From Henckelia pumila (Eukaryota > Streptophyta > Magnoliopsida > Lamiales > Gesneriaceae): a stretch of DNA of 64,000 bases. Shown piece after piece: positions 10,089 through 23,700 of this stretch. A program made the position numbers and the translations under genes. Location: assembly GCF_033568475.1 (NCBI RefSeq), contig NC_133121.1, positions 133,828,375-133,892,374 of the forward strand, written 5' to 3'. Numbering within the stretch: the stretch's first letter is position 1; every line of letters begins with the position of its first letter. The notes under the pieces are model-generated. The model was not told where the DNA came from and did not search any database. It saw only the letters and a program-made list of their open reading frames with translations.

Positions 10089-13000
10089 CTACTGAACGAT
10101 TCTCCATCCCTTTTCACTAGCGAAATAGCGAACCCTGTCAACAAACAATATATATACTTCCGGTTGCAAATAAACTCAGTTGTGTATTGTTGTCTACATG
10201 ACATTAAACTGCAGTTTTCATCTATGAACCATATTGATCGATGAATAATGGAAAGGAACTGCATACCTCATGTAAACAGATGATTCGTCTCCATGCCAAA
10301 ACTCGAAACTCTCAGGTATGAGCCTGTATCCTCCCCAGTTTTTGGGTCTGGGAATCCTATTTCTGGACATAAAACAAATGATAACTTATAATCTTTGATT
10401 TGCCACTGGTGTAAGAGTATAAGGAGGATTTGTTTTCATATTACCGACCCGTTAGAGTACATCTCCTGTAATGTTTTACATTGTTGTTGGATATACTCCC
10501 GTCCAGGAATTACAGTGCTCTGAAATAAATAAATAAACCCCCTGTTTTAACGTTTCATGCATTGTTGTTCAAAAACAAGGTATGCATTCAAGAAAGAATA
10601 GAAGGGGCCAACCTGCTGGCTAACTGCTGGTACAATCTGAATTTCTAGTGGACGGCTGACGAAGAACTGCTCAGACTCTTCATCAGATACTTTCTGCACA
10701 ACTCCTTCTACTCTAACCTAAATTTTACATGAACATATTATAATGATCCGCAAACAAGAGTATGCATACTCTCAAGTCATATTGATGAATCAAACCTTGG
10801 ACTCAGATTTTTTCTGAGTCACAGGTTTTCTCTTTTTTATTTTATAATTAATGCATCAATATTTGGTCTGATTCAGAAAGGAACTATTATTTGGTTTCAG
10901 TTGTCTAATAGCAAGCGTTTAAGATTATGATTATTGATTGCATAGCAAACATAGAAGTTTATAAATGGTTTGAGTTGAGTTTGTCCTACAATTGCCAGCT
11001 TAATGCGTCCCAGACTCAATTTGAGACTTAAACTGCAACTGAACTGAGTAAACCACCAAAGGCACGTGACATAATTTTTCCTCGATTGTAGGCGATATCA
11101 TACTTGCATATGCTCGTGTAGAATAGAAATATAAATTTACCTGGCGATTTAAGGTATTCCAGTAGAAAAGAAGTGCTCCATGAGGATTTTCAGATATCTC
11201 ATGCGCCTTTCGACTTCCGTAATTACTACACCTATAAATCATTATAGAAATTATTTAAACGCACGAACATAAACAATAGTGAAATCATTCAGGAATCAGG
11301 GATGCAAGAGGGACGATTTAACATGTCCGGTCATTTTCTTTACAAAGCAACAAGAGGAGAAGGTACCATGTCAAAAAAAAAAAAAACAAGAGGAGAAGGT
11401 ACTACAAGAAACTAACCAGACAAATCCTTCTTGGTGGACCTTTTTCAATAAAACCATTCGAGATGAACTGAAGAAACAAGAGTTTTGTATGAAACGTAGT
11501 TATACAGATATGCCACATTATAGCTTACAGACACAGAAAGGAACTCACGGCTTTCCATCTCTAGTAGAAGTTGACAGAGCCATAGTACTCGGTTCCTTCG
11601 CGCCTGTTGTCACCGCATCAGCATGCCATTTCTGAAACTGCAATTTAAGTGATGAACTCAATGTTGTGACATTTTATAGTAGGATATACATCCCCATGAG
11701 ATATGGAACGACTCCAAGAAAGCATTGTCTTTTGACACAGGCTGACCTGAACAAAAGGATCGTGCTCCACAATCTTGTCGCAATATATAGAAGAGACTAG
11801 ATCCTTTGTCTCATTATCACGAGGCTTTCCAATTCGGACACACATAGAAGTTCCATGATATGGAGGAGGTTGTAGCTCATAATTGTGCAAGATAGACGGT
11901 GGTACAAATCTTCCACCCAGAAAATGGTGAGCACCACTGAATCTTTTTGCACAAAGCTTAGGAGCAATTAAAGATACCTACACAAAGCATTCTAAGCTTC
12001 TTCTACATGATGTTGATGATAGACGTTGTCCATTATACCGTAAAGATTCAAAAGTAAATAGAAATTACAAGCATGTGAGGTTTCATGCATTTGCCAGTGA
12101 TTTCCCCATCCTCAACATGCCAGCCAGAAGGAACATCCACAGAAACAATGACAGGAGTTTTCCCATGAGTCTGATCTTGTTCGCTTAGGGACACCAGGTT
12201 TTCTACCAGATCATCAAACAGTGGCCCTGGATTTCCTGCAGGTGCAATACATGACCACCTTTTATATGCATGACAGCAGAGGGACAAGTTTGAAGTGGGC
12301 TGAGAGAAAGTTACCCTGGAATGAGAAACCGAGGATTGCATCGATTAAAATATCAAAGTTTAGTAACTCGGGAGTAAGGCTTTGTATTGACGGGAAAGGT
12401 ACCGACAATGATTCAAGCTGCAGAAGGAACTATGAATAAGCGGTGGATGATATGTATAATTTTATGACTCGCAAATTTGATCCTTTCAAGTACCTGAGTC
12501 ACCAGACCCGTATAGAGGGGATCAGGAGCACAATTAGGATAACAAACTTGCAATTTATATCCAAAATGGTGCAAATGACGAGCAGCTGCAAGTCCATTGC
12601 CGGCATTATTTCCAGGACCGCAAATTACGAGCACACGGGTATATTCACTTGGCTTGTAGACCTGTTGTAACTTGGAAAAATTAGTTCCAGGCACCAATTA
12701 CCCAGAAACATCAATATGACAGTATACAGGAGTGCTTGAAGAGTAAATTCCTCATTTTTGTTCTCGATCAGCATTCTATCATAAGAAGATGAAAATCCAC
12801 CATTTTTGTATTAGTAAAATAATCAGAATTTCATGCATCAAAAGGACCGTCCTACTGAGGAATCTAACTCCCACTACTATGCGCATTTCTTATTCGCAAT
12901 TATTGTCAAACGAAAACTCGTTCCACCAGAAGCCATCTACGAAGAAACTAAGCCAAATAATATACAGCCACGAAAATTCACCTCTACTATTGCAGATGCA

Positions 13001-13220
13001 ACACTTAACCCAGCCAGTTCCTGCGCTCAAAAAGCACAAAAAGAAATCACAGATCAATCACTTCAATCTTGAGTACAAACGAAACACAAGTTTGAAATTT
13101 GAGGAATTAGCGAATAACCATGAGCTGATCCCGGCTGAAACCATGACGGCCCACGAGTAGTTCTTCGATTTCAGCAGCTTCATTCTGTGTTAAGTAGGAT
13201 ATGGCTTCCGGCTCTTCCAT
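10089..13220 (-). CDS. PDX3-like protein: NAD(P)HX epimerase (YjeF_N) domain + pyridoxamine-phosphate oxidase domain
   Basis: Thirteen exons, all with GT/AG borders, join in frame: 13220-13119, 13020-12982, 12661-12494, 12417-12315, 12235-12069, 11977-11747, 11637-11549, 11467-11417, 11231-11141, 10717-10613, 10519-10449, 10362-10267, 10134-10089; 452 residues. Residues 1 to about 245 are YjeF_N (GPGNNAGNG, LIDAILGFSF, VSVDVPSGW, HHFLGGRFVPP). The rest is PNPOx (FQKWHADAV, SRMVLLK, NYGSRKAHEISENP, FEFWHG). Arabidopsis PDX3 has this same fusion; it oxidises PNP/PMP to PLP, while YjeF_N repairs hydrated NAD(P)H. Odd: no transit peptide precedes the start; NNGGD reads NNAGN; in PNPOx the Tyr, Ser, Arg and His matching E. 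coli Y129, S137, R197 and H199 are Phe, Ile, Ser and Tyr; the usual C-terminal RLAP is missing. FMN-side motifs are kept. It may be a diverged paralogue rather than the working PDX3. Confidence 0.85.
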
Positions 13221-15034
13221 GATTTTCACGGTTTGTCAAATATTCGCTTAGTACTATAGTTTTCGCGGCCGATCAAGAAATTGAGTTTGATTTCGCTTAG
13301 TACTGTAACATTTTATTTATTTATTTTTATTTATATTTTTTTAATCCTTTGACTCATAGCAGCGTCTGTAAAATTAAAATGCGGGGATAATAACGTAATT
13401 TAACTCAATATGTAATCTTTTGTCTACATATAATATTATTATACAATAATAATAGCGAACTCTCCAAAGATTTTGCTGAAACCGACAGAAGCTTTCAATT
13501 GATAGTAAAGAACAATATCTTCCGTGATATTACATTTAAATTAAATGTGATATTGTCGTAGTTTTTAAGAGCACTCACATTTAATTATATTACATTTAAA
13601 TTAAATGTGATACTTTATTTAAGGACATGAAGTGTCCAAACAAGTTGACTTCAATTTAACTCATGGATATTATCCTAATTATTACTCTAATAATTCAATG
13701 ATTTGTCACGTCACAATTCCAATTTAATTAGATGTTGTAGCTATGAATCCAAAAATTAAAGATAATATTTTACAAACAAATGGATAAATTTAGGGAAATC
13801 AAACATGACCCTTAAAAAGGAGATGAAATAAACCCTAAACAAATGATAAGATAAAGAATATATGGATAAGTAATGTATTGTAATAAAAAATTAAATAAAA
13901 AATGATAGTAAATATAAATTTGATTAATAGATTATAGTTGATATGATTTGATTGATTAAATTTAATATAAAAATGATAAATTATCATTTTATCCTTTTAA
14001 TAATAAATAAAATATAAATAATATTATTTATAAGGGATAATATAGTAATTTAAATTCAATGAAATGATTTGAGATGATTTGATTGATGTAAGATAAATAA
14101 TTAATGATTTGATTGATGTAAAATTATAATTAATAAATGGATAAATAATATGATGAGAAAAATATAGGATTAGACATGATAAATTTATACATGGATTATT
14201 AATAATCCAACCAAACGGTTAATCCTTATATCATGCGACTGCATTTTTTTTAATTATTTTTTTTGGAACAAATTCGAAATCGGGTTTTTCAATAATTTAA
14301 CACAATCGAAAAACGATAATGAAATTTGCTCAGCTCTATATCTTTAATTTTTATTAGTTTGAGAAGATTATAGTTTGAGAATTGAAACGTTGATAACTGA
14401 AAGATGTGAGAGCCATAATTTTATATCCTTGGTTTATAAAATTACAAATTGATGAAGTTAAATTGTAAATATTTGTCTATACCATGCATAAGTAAATCAC
14501 ATATACGATCTCTCTATCTCAGTTTATTATATGCTGCACTTTGATTCACATCAGGTGCACTCAGCTTTGGATCATATTAGACCCCATGTGACCCGTGGGT
14601 CCGTGCGATCCAAGAGCCATGACGGCAATAGAATAAACCCTCTATATCTATTGTGAAAGTTAGTTATGAAAAAGAAAACATCAAGCTAAAGTATAATGCA
14701 ATTTGACACTACCATAGTAATCTGTATACAAATAGACAGCAAAAATTGTCTACAAACCCTCCTCAGAGCCACCAGCAGAAGAGTTTCTGGGAGATCAATT
14801 CCATTATACAATTGGGAAAAGGTATCAAAGTATTTTTGCTACATAAGAAAGTCCCTCTCGACTACTCTATTTATATTGGCGCGTCCTAAATTCTCCCCAG
14901 TACTACTAGGAGAATGCATTTCATTTATTTCATCATAATTTTTTACTAACTAATGTGGCAATAGCTACTTAGAGATCGCATAAAGAATCAAACCAAAACA
15001 ATCCCAAAATTTTTGTGCTTGAAGTGCCATGATT
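13221..15034. other. Intergenic, AT-rich
   Basis: Upstream of the PDX3-like gene and downstream of the KONJAC1-like gene. A 26-base near-palindromic motif (ATTACATTTAAATTAAATGTGAT) occurs at about 13526-13551 and again at 13587-13612. Bases 14090-14215 resemble the first 120 bases of the window. The last few hundred bases are the 3' UTR of the next gene. No coding gene is supported. Confidence 0.45.
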
Positions 15035-18000
15035 TTAGAGGATGATTTCTTCATGAACACTAACGTTTAGAGTTTTGTTTGGAAGGACAATGCAGTTGAC
15101 CACCACGACTTCATCTTCCACTGCGACCGATTCACCTGGTTTGAGTATATGTTTGTAAGTCGAGGGATCAAAATGGAAGATGGGAAAAAATCAAGTATTT
15201 AGACAGAGAAGGGAAAAATCTTATGGAAAATACCAAGAATCGTAACCCCAAGCTTCTCATTGTAATCTCCTGCACCCTGAAATTTGAAGATCAAGGTAAA
15301 GGAGAAAGCTACCCAAAATTATTTAGTTCGTGGCTTATTTAATTCCACTTCCTGAAATGATAGCTTCTATTGAATGAACTCTTAGATTTAAAAGAAACTC
15401 GCCCCAGGCACAAACAGTGTGTACATAACATGGGGTCGTGGTCATCACATTTGTAGAACTATAGTTTTAGATGTGTGGATTCTGTAATATGGTGGTGAAT
15501 TTTCCAATTAATCCTTCTTATACCCTTGCATAAAATGAATTTTAGTAAGATCCATTTAGCATATAAAAAAGCTGTTACAAGGGTCTCTCAACAAAAGATG
15601 AAGTGATTACTGAACTACAACAAATATCCATTTAGCATTTAGTATATACCCCACTTCTTTCGAGGATTGACTACAAATATCCATATGATTCAATTTTTTT
15701 AACTATCACAAAAACCAGTGATTAATTTGGTAAATTCATTTAGTATGGAACAGCAAATACTTTAACATCACTAATTATAGGATGTTAACCAATTCCCCAA
15801 ATTGATTAATATCACAGTTAGAGAGATTGAGAGATTACCTGTACTCTGGACCACCTTCCAATGGAAGACTTCCAACCAACAATGGCATGAATAACGACTG
15901 CATGTTCCTGGCGAGTGTCGAAGACAAATTTGTGCATCAAAGAGCCAATGACACTAGATCATATTTGCAACCCAGTAGTTTCAATGATTAGTACCTTGAT
16001 TTCAACATCATCGAGAATAATACAGCTAACAAGTCTCACACCCCCTCCTATTCGAGCATTGGCTGAGATCGAAACGTTTGGACCAATCTGTTGATGTTTA
16101 CAGTGAAGAACACAAAATCAGATCATATCATATTTTCACAAATATAAAACCTACTAAAAAGAATATGGGACCTTCGCTGTTGGATGAACTTTAGCAGATG
16201 GATGAATATATACATCGCCTGAAATGGTAGCTTTCTTGGTGCCGTCTCCGCCTGCCAAGAGATGGGGTGAGGTGAACCTAAATTGGGCTAGGTATAAGCC
16301 TGAACATTTCAGAGACATCCTGAAGAAACAAGGGAAAATTTCTAAGAAGGAATCATTAAGTTGTATAGATACTTTGCAAGAATAAGTGTCTAAAATATTG
16401 TTCACCCTGGTGTTTTGATTTGCTCCCAGAAGTCCAAGGTTTCATATACATAAAATTGTTTCTTCCCAGCAAGTGGGGAAAGAATATCTTGATCCAATCT
16501 TACAAAATCAGTAGGAAGACTCCTGCAGACGAATACATACTAGTGAATCAAACTGATAAGTTCATCTACTGAACAAATTTGTATCGTCGATCCAATCTTG
16601 CAAAACATGTGGGAGATGGGGAGATTTAGGCAACCGAACAATTGGATTACAGTTCTATTAAGACTGTAATCATTATCTAAACAGTGTTGTAAAGCATATT
16701 GGAATTCATTTGGCTGCACTTCACAAAACGCCAAGAGAAGTTTCTTAAAATTAAAAGCCTCACAGTGAGATAATAAAATAAGAGAGTTGAACCATGATAT
16801 TCTACCTGTTTGCAGGTTGAAGTGCTTCAAAGCTAGATACTCGCCTCAAAGTAGCTGCAATAAAAAACCGAGCACGTGCATCATGAAGAGATGTCTTTTT
16901 TATATTGTGGTGAAGATCGATAAATACAAGCAATAAATTTAGGGAAAAAGACGAAAACAATCTATCACTCGTTAAAATTGAAATCAGAAAACTGGGGAAT
17001 TGACAATCTAAAATATTAAGACTAACCTCTGTCTTTTCGTTGAGTGGAAACACCTTGAATAGCCGTAAAGATATCCGGGGTAAATATGTATACACCACAA
17101 TTTATACGGTCGCTCACCTGTTTTCCAAATAGAAAGACAAATTATAATGCATTTCATAGAAGTTGTGAGGGTATCAGTTGAATCTCAGAATGTTTACGAA
17201 CAAAAGTTTCAGGTTTCTCGGTATAGTGCAACAGCTCATTGGTATCAGGATCAGCCACAAGTTCCCCAAACTGGTGAGCTGACTCACGAGAAACCTGTCA
17301 ATAAAAATGTGGGAGGGCATCAGTACCTTGAAAAAAAGAAGTTTTCTGCTGACATAAATGAAAAATGAACTCATCAACCTTGATAACCAATATTGTTCCA
17401 AGACCCCCGTATCTTCTGTGGGCATCTGCAACATAAACTCTCACTCCTCAACTTTAAGTTCAACATTCAAAAGATCTTTCTATTGGAAAGAGAGACTTAT
17501 TCACAGGAATGCACAGAACTCTACAAAATAGCAACGATGAAAACATAGACAAATACCTAGCATCTCAGGCAATGGAAAACTGCAACAAACATCACAGTTG
17601 AGCAAAACGATGTGAGACTGCCAGGTGAATGACACAGAACAGTATTATAACAATGTAAACAGAAATCTTTGTTCTCTAATTTTTCGACAACTTTAATGTT
17701 AGCTCCCCATAAAAGTAAATAATATCAGACAAGGCATAGAGTAACAACCGGATTGTCTTCCATGATCATATCCCTAAAGTTATAAAGTCCACCAGCTGAA
17801 CCATGTGGCTTGTCCTCTCTCAGGTATCTGATGCCAGAAAGATCGACAGACAATACCATCAAGGATGAATATGGCACGAAAGCAATTATATAAGCTTGGA
17901 AAATAAGAATAATTATACAAAAGCATAGATATTACCGAATGGGAACTTTGAGCTCATTAGAAGTTGAAGATACAAACAGTGCAAATTCACGCTCCTCATA

Positions 18001-18592
18001 GAAACCAATAAGATAGACCTGTACTAGATTTGGGATCTACAAAAAAAATTCAAATAAGGTACACAAGCTTAGATGACCACTATGATGTAGAGTGATGATG
18101 ATTTACTTATCAATTATCATCTATCATATATAAGTTATGGGCATCCCAGTAAAGTAATCGTCAAAGCGTTCAGTAATGTTCGATAGTATTCCGCACCCGT
18201 TTACAAGCAGATATTGGATGATTAACCATCGGTTGTCCAGCCAAAGGAAACAGGGGTTTTGGAATGTTTAATGACAGTGGCCTGAATCTGGTACCTGCAA
18301 CCCCAGATCCATAGTTGAACATCAATTATGAATTCTTACAGTAAAATATTAAGATCACAAGAGTCATCTTATTCAAATCAAAGATCCACTTGCTCCACTA
18401 AGAACTACGTGGTTTCAAGAATTACAATGAATTTGCATAAAATTTGAAACAACATCATCAAAAGTAATCAATGCTAATATTAAACCCAAAGAACTGAAGC
18501 TCAATGCTAATAATAAACCCAAAGAATCGGAAACCTTTAGTGGGTCCTCCCACCATGATCACAGCAACAATTCTCTCTTCCGAACTCCCCAT
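15035..18592 (-). CDS. KJC1: GDP-mannose pyrophosphorylase alpha-type subunit (KONJAC1-like)
   Basis: About a dozen exons on the minus strand from ATG at 18592 ([16 protein letters not shown]) to TAA at 15035. The nucleotidyltransferase half is clear: [83 protein letters not shown], and [15 protein letters not shown]. The second half is a left-handed beta-helix of hexapeptides ([33 protein letters not shown], then [11 protein letters not shown] at the end). The length and the long insert before the helix fit the GMPPA class, not the catalytic VTC1/GMPPB class. In Arabidopsis the KONJAC proteins boost GDP-mannose synthesis for glucomannan in the cytosol. Its closeness to the OTP43-like gene matches Arabidopsis At1g74900/At1g74910. 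The long upstream stretch to about 18990 is leader or promoter. Confidence 0.9.
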
Positions 18593-20776
18593 TGATCAGA
18601 AAAAGAAACCCACGACCCCAGATCTCAAGTTTTCAATTTGCAGCCTTTTTTAAATAGAGCAAACGCCCCACAGTCCTCAACGTCGAAAATCACTCCAAAC
18701 GACCAAAAACTCCGGAACCAATGATGCGTGAGGAAATAACTCGAGTCCAAGAGAAGGCAGATAGCAAAGAACAGAGTGAAAACACAATAGCAACAGAGAA
18801 TATGCTCTTTGGATCCAAATGAAAAGGTCCAGTAATAGGCCAAGGGACGATGCCACCACAAAACTTTACGCAATTCCCAACTTGTACAACAAAGGACGGA
18901 TTTTGGATGGAGTTGATGAATTTGAGGAAGATAAGGTAAGAGTTAAATATTTTCGACGCATAAAATTTTTTTCTTGATTTTTTTTTATTGGAAAATGGGA
19001 GATTAAGCAAGAAATCCTGGGAGTAGTCCAGCCAAAATAGATCTGATCTGACTGAGTACCTACATTTTGGTCGTTAAATAAATTAAATGGGCGGTTTTTT
19101 CAGTAATTACCCAGTTACACGTAATGAATTAAAAAAAACGATTTTCCCGAAAATAACATAAAAATTCTTATAAAATCATACGCGAGATAGATTATAAATC
19201 AATGAAATATATTAATTTTTATTATAAATATAAATTGAATCAATTGATTTCATGACTCTAAATCTATTTTAGACGACTGACCTACTCTAAAATTAAATAT
19301 CACGAACTTATCTTTAATTATATTCCCCAAAAAAGCTTTTTATAATACAGAAATTATATATATATATATATATATTATACCTCTCCAAATAACATCATTT
19401 TTTTAAAAAAAATCGAATTACTTTATATCATATTTAATCAGACGTACAATATTATTATAAAATTTTAAAATATTTCACTAATCAATACTTCAAACATAAT
19501 TTAGTAATATTTACAGAACAAAATTTGGCTTGAAAAACACATTCTCCGAAAATAGTTATCCAACCACCATGCATCATTCATGTCCCAAAAGACCAACATT
19601 TTTGCTTAAAACATACGCTTCCAAACTTATATATACCAATTAAAACCAAAATATTGCATCTATTCCCTATCGTCCGTTTGGGGTAATTTTATTATTTAAC
19701 AAATAAAAGCACTAATTTAAGTACTATACTTGTTAAAAAAAATCGTCACTTGTTTTGATTCTTTTGGAAAAGTAATAATTGATATATTGTAAAAACAATG
19801 TGATAGGTCGTCACTTATTTGTATAGGGTTAATTTTTATATTTAATCCAAACCGATAAAAAGAGGAGCTAATAATTTTAATCAAACTTATCCAAGCAGCC
19901 TAAAAAATTTAGGCATGATCGAATCGAACTGGCCCGTTGACATTTCTCAATACAACAAACAAACCAAAAAAAGATTGCCGCACTTGCCCATTCTATGCAT
20001 AATTACCCTTTTAAGCCTCGGCCGCTGTCATTTGTACATATTAGGTAAATTTCATATCAATGCAATAGTTTGTATAACACGCTAACCAAATAAAACGATT
20101 GAATAAGTTATATATGACACTAAAATATATTGGTAGGAAAAATCGAATTCTTAACCACTAATCAAACGTTTACATATTCCATCAATTGGAAAATTTATAT
20201 GGTCTCGAATTCGAGACATATTTTTAATTGAAATCTTATATATAACTATATATTCCTCGAGATTGAGATATTTGATGTTAGTATGTTACTAGGTCAGAAA
20301 TCCCGTAGCTTATACATAATTCAGGCATTGTGCGTACAAAAGTTTGTTATGAACAAATTATTGTATCAAGCGCCTGAGGTACGGACTATTTTGTTTTGCG
20401 AAAAGCTGTTGGATTTCTTAATCCTCTCATTCAGTGTTTTAAGTTTTTAAGTAATTGATTAATAATTAATATTTGGTTAGATAATTTCGGAGAAATTGCA
20501 TTGATCTGATGTCATTCAAATTTTGAATATTTAGTTCGATCAGAAACAAGGGTGGCTAAAATAGTAAATACTCGATCCCTAAATAAAATACCAAAAGGCA
20601 TCCAAAAGTTAAAAACTTGTCCCCATGTACATAAAATACTCCAATCCTAACTACGTTGATCCTAATTGAAGAACAAGCCATCTGACTTCCCCCCCTGCCT
20701 TATTTTTCAAGAAAAAAAAGGAAAAACTAATTTTTTTTTTTTTTAAAAAAAGCTCGTCTGCCTCTCCTTGAACGGC
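18593..20776. other. Intergenic, promoter of the KONJAC1-like gene
   Basis: Contains the 5' UTR/promoter of the KONJAC1-like gene (18593 to about 19000) and, at the other end, the 3' UTR of xylose isomerase. An (AT)n microsatellite lies at about 19357-19376. The rest is AT-rich with no supported gene or clear element. Confidence 0.45.
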
Positions 20777-23700
20777 TTACAGGGAAGCCTGGAAGATCAT
20801 CTCAGCCAACTCCTGCAGAATGATACGAAAACATACATAAGGAAACAGACCGCGATCCGCGAATAAAGTCTCGAGTGAATGCAACCTTTCTGGGTATAAT
20901 CTAGTGATCCTACAGTACCTGCTTAGCAGAAGCAACCACGGGTTCTCCCCATTCCATCGCCTTCTTCTCCAGCAACTCAAAGTCAGCTTTTCCAGCCTGT
21001 GCACCATTAATTAGTAATTACATTGTTAAGAAGTGAAAAAGGATCCACCCAAGGAAAGAAAAGATGGCCACTATAACAATGAATACTGACCTCTATTTGA
21101 GCCCCCAGTTCAGAGTCAAAACTTTGATACCTCTTGCGAACAAGCTCAGCCAGGGAACCATCCTGTTTCAAAACAAGAACACCAAAGTTTAATTTTTAGG
21201 GGGAAATTTACATAAATATTTACTCAAGGATAATAATATGATGTTCACCCACCTCGATCAACTTGGCAGCATTTCGGAGTCCACGAGCTAAAGTGTCCAT
21301 GCCAGCAATGTGAGCAATGAACAAGTCTTCAACATCTGTGCTTTCTCTTCGCCTGTTAAGGTCATGAAAAATTATTACCAATCTGTGAATGATAATGGCA
21401 ATGCTATGATAAGTCGAAGAAAACTAACAGTTTTGCATCAAAATTGAATCCACCGGGTGCAAGTCCTCCCTGTGATGAACGAAGGAACACGCAAGTGCAT
21501 TAGTATTTCATTCGAGGAATTGTTTCGAAGAGAATAAAGGACTCCTATGTACATTTTTAATGACGCTGAGCATAACTAATGTTGCTTCTCCTACATCCAT
21601 CATAAACTGGTCCGTATCCCAACCTGCAGCATTGAAATGTTATGCATTTAACGATTTATTGATCAGGTCAAAGAGCATAGAATATTTAATCGTTTCAGCA
21701 ACATACCAACTTGAGGGTCACCAGTATTTGCATCAATATTCCCCAGCACACCGTTGATTCTTGAAGTCTCAAGCTCGTGATGACAGCTGGAAGAACAAAG
21801 AATAATATTATAAGGAAACAACGTACTAGTTGGCGCTCAAATTGAAATAAGAATACCCGAAGAGAAATGAGAAACCTGTGACCAGACAGCGTTGCATGGT
21901 TGCACTCAATGTTAAGTTTAAATTCGCCTACATAAGGGACAGAGGTAAAAACATTGTTATTTCTTATCAAAAAGTGCCAAATTGAATAGGTTCAACCGAA
22001 TAAGAACATGAGAAGAATATAACATCTCAGTCAAGAAAATGAAAGCCAATTCAACACATCATTCTCAACCTTGTCGATAAATCTATACAACTAATCAAGT
22101 TACCTATCAGTCCATATTTTCGAAGGAAATTAGCAGCTGTTGCAGCATCCCAGTCATACCTGAAATGAATGATCAAAGTATGTCACATAAGCTGACCATT
22201 TATTACAAACGTAGCAATTCTTAGGTGCACAATATTTAACAAAACATACTGGTGCTTTGTAGGCTCCTGGGGTTTTGGTTCTATAAGAAGTGTGCCTGAT
22301 CCAAACATCCGTATTAGATTCACAGGAACACAAGGGTGATACAGATAAGAGTTTAATGAAAAAACACATGCATAAATTTTTGACATGGTGTAAACAAGTT
22401 GTAGAGCAAAGTAGAAAATATAGGCACCGTTAAATCCAATTTTCTTCTTATAGGCAACAGCTGCCTCGAAAAACCTTGCCTGCAAAAGATAAAAGAAAAA
22501 TTATAAAAACACAGGAGAGAAAATCAGAGAAACAACTATGGATTGGTATCACAAAAATCATATACAACTTAACTAGCTTTAAGTCATTAAATAAATTACA
22601 AGCAAACCAAATTTAAGTCAGTGACTTACAATATTTCTATATCTAAGCAAAGATATAAAAACAGAAAAGAAAAACATGAAGTAAAATAATATTCTGACCA
22701 TATGATCGAGCTCTCTTTCCATATCTGTGTTCAAAAGGGATTGATAACCCTCACGGCCACCCCAAAAGACATAATTTTCTCCACCAAGATAATGTGTAAC
22801 CTGTGATGCAAGGTAAAGTAGATTGAAAATTGGAGGAACCACGGAGTACAAGTAACAAATCCAAGATTACTGACCTCCATGGCTTTCTTGACCTGTGCTG
22901 CAGAGTATGCATATACTCCTAGTTCAGAGCTGGATTGTAACAAGATTCAAGCATTAGTTGAGCTCAATATCAATTCAAGACTTATCAAATTTAGCCTAAA
23001 CTACCTAGTTGCAGCTCCATGCATGAACCGAGGATGGTGGAACAACTGGGCAGTACCCCACAACGGACGAATCTTTGTTCCCTGCTGATTCACATGAAGA
23101 AAGCGAAGAACAAAAAGCAGTTTAGATAGATTCATCAAAGTAGACTACAGGAAAATATAAATTTAAAAAACATATTCACAATAATGTGATAAGATAGAAA
23201 GTACACCTGAAGCTCCTTGGCAAGAGCCACCACTGCATCCAAGTTAGCATTAGTTTCCTACAAAAGGAAAAGAGTAAATGTACAGCCATTTACAAACTAA
23301 TCAAAAATAACAAATAAAGTGGTCTCTAGACTCCAAGAAGTATTACAAAATTCTATAACATGTAAATTTCCTGTGCTCACAAACCTTGATAGTATTACCA
23401 GCTGGAGATATGTCCCGATCATGGAAGCACCATTTATCTACGCCAAGCTTCTTTATGAACTCAAAGTTTGCTCTCACTGAATCACGCATTTAAGTAATGG
23501 TTAATCAACTCAATTTACCATATTATAACAATTCCAAAATTCACACTGCAAAATACTAACTTCTTCTCTTAGCCATGGCCAAAGAGTCAGTGCCATCTTC
23601 CCATGGCCACATCTTTGTTGGTGCGCCAAATGGATCACCCCCGGTTCCACGGAAAGTATGCCAAAAGGCAACACTGAATCTCATCCAGTCCTACAGAAAA

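Noticed and set aside
11279-11635. 118-residue plus-strand open frame
   Set aside because: It lies opposite the PDX3-like exons at 11417-11637 and their intron; no domain is seen in this frame.
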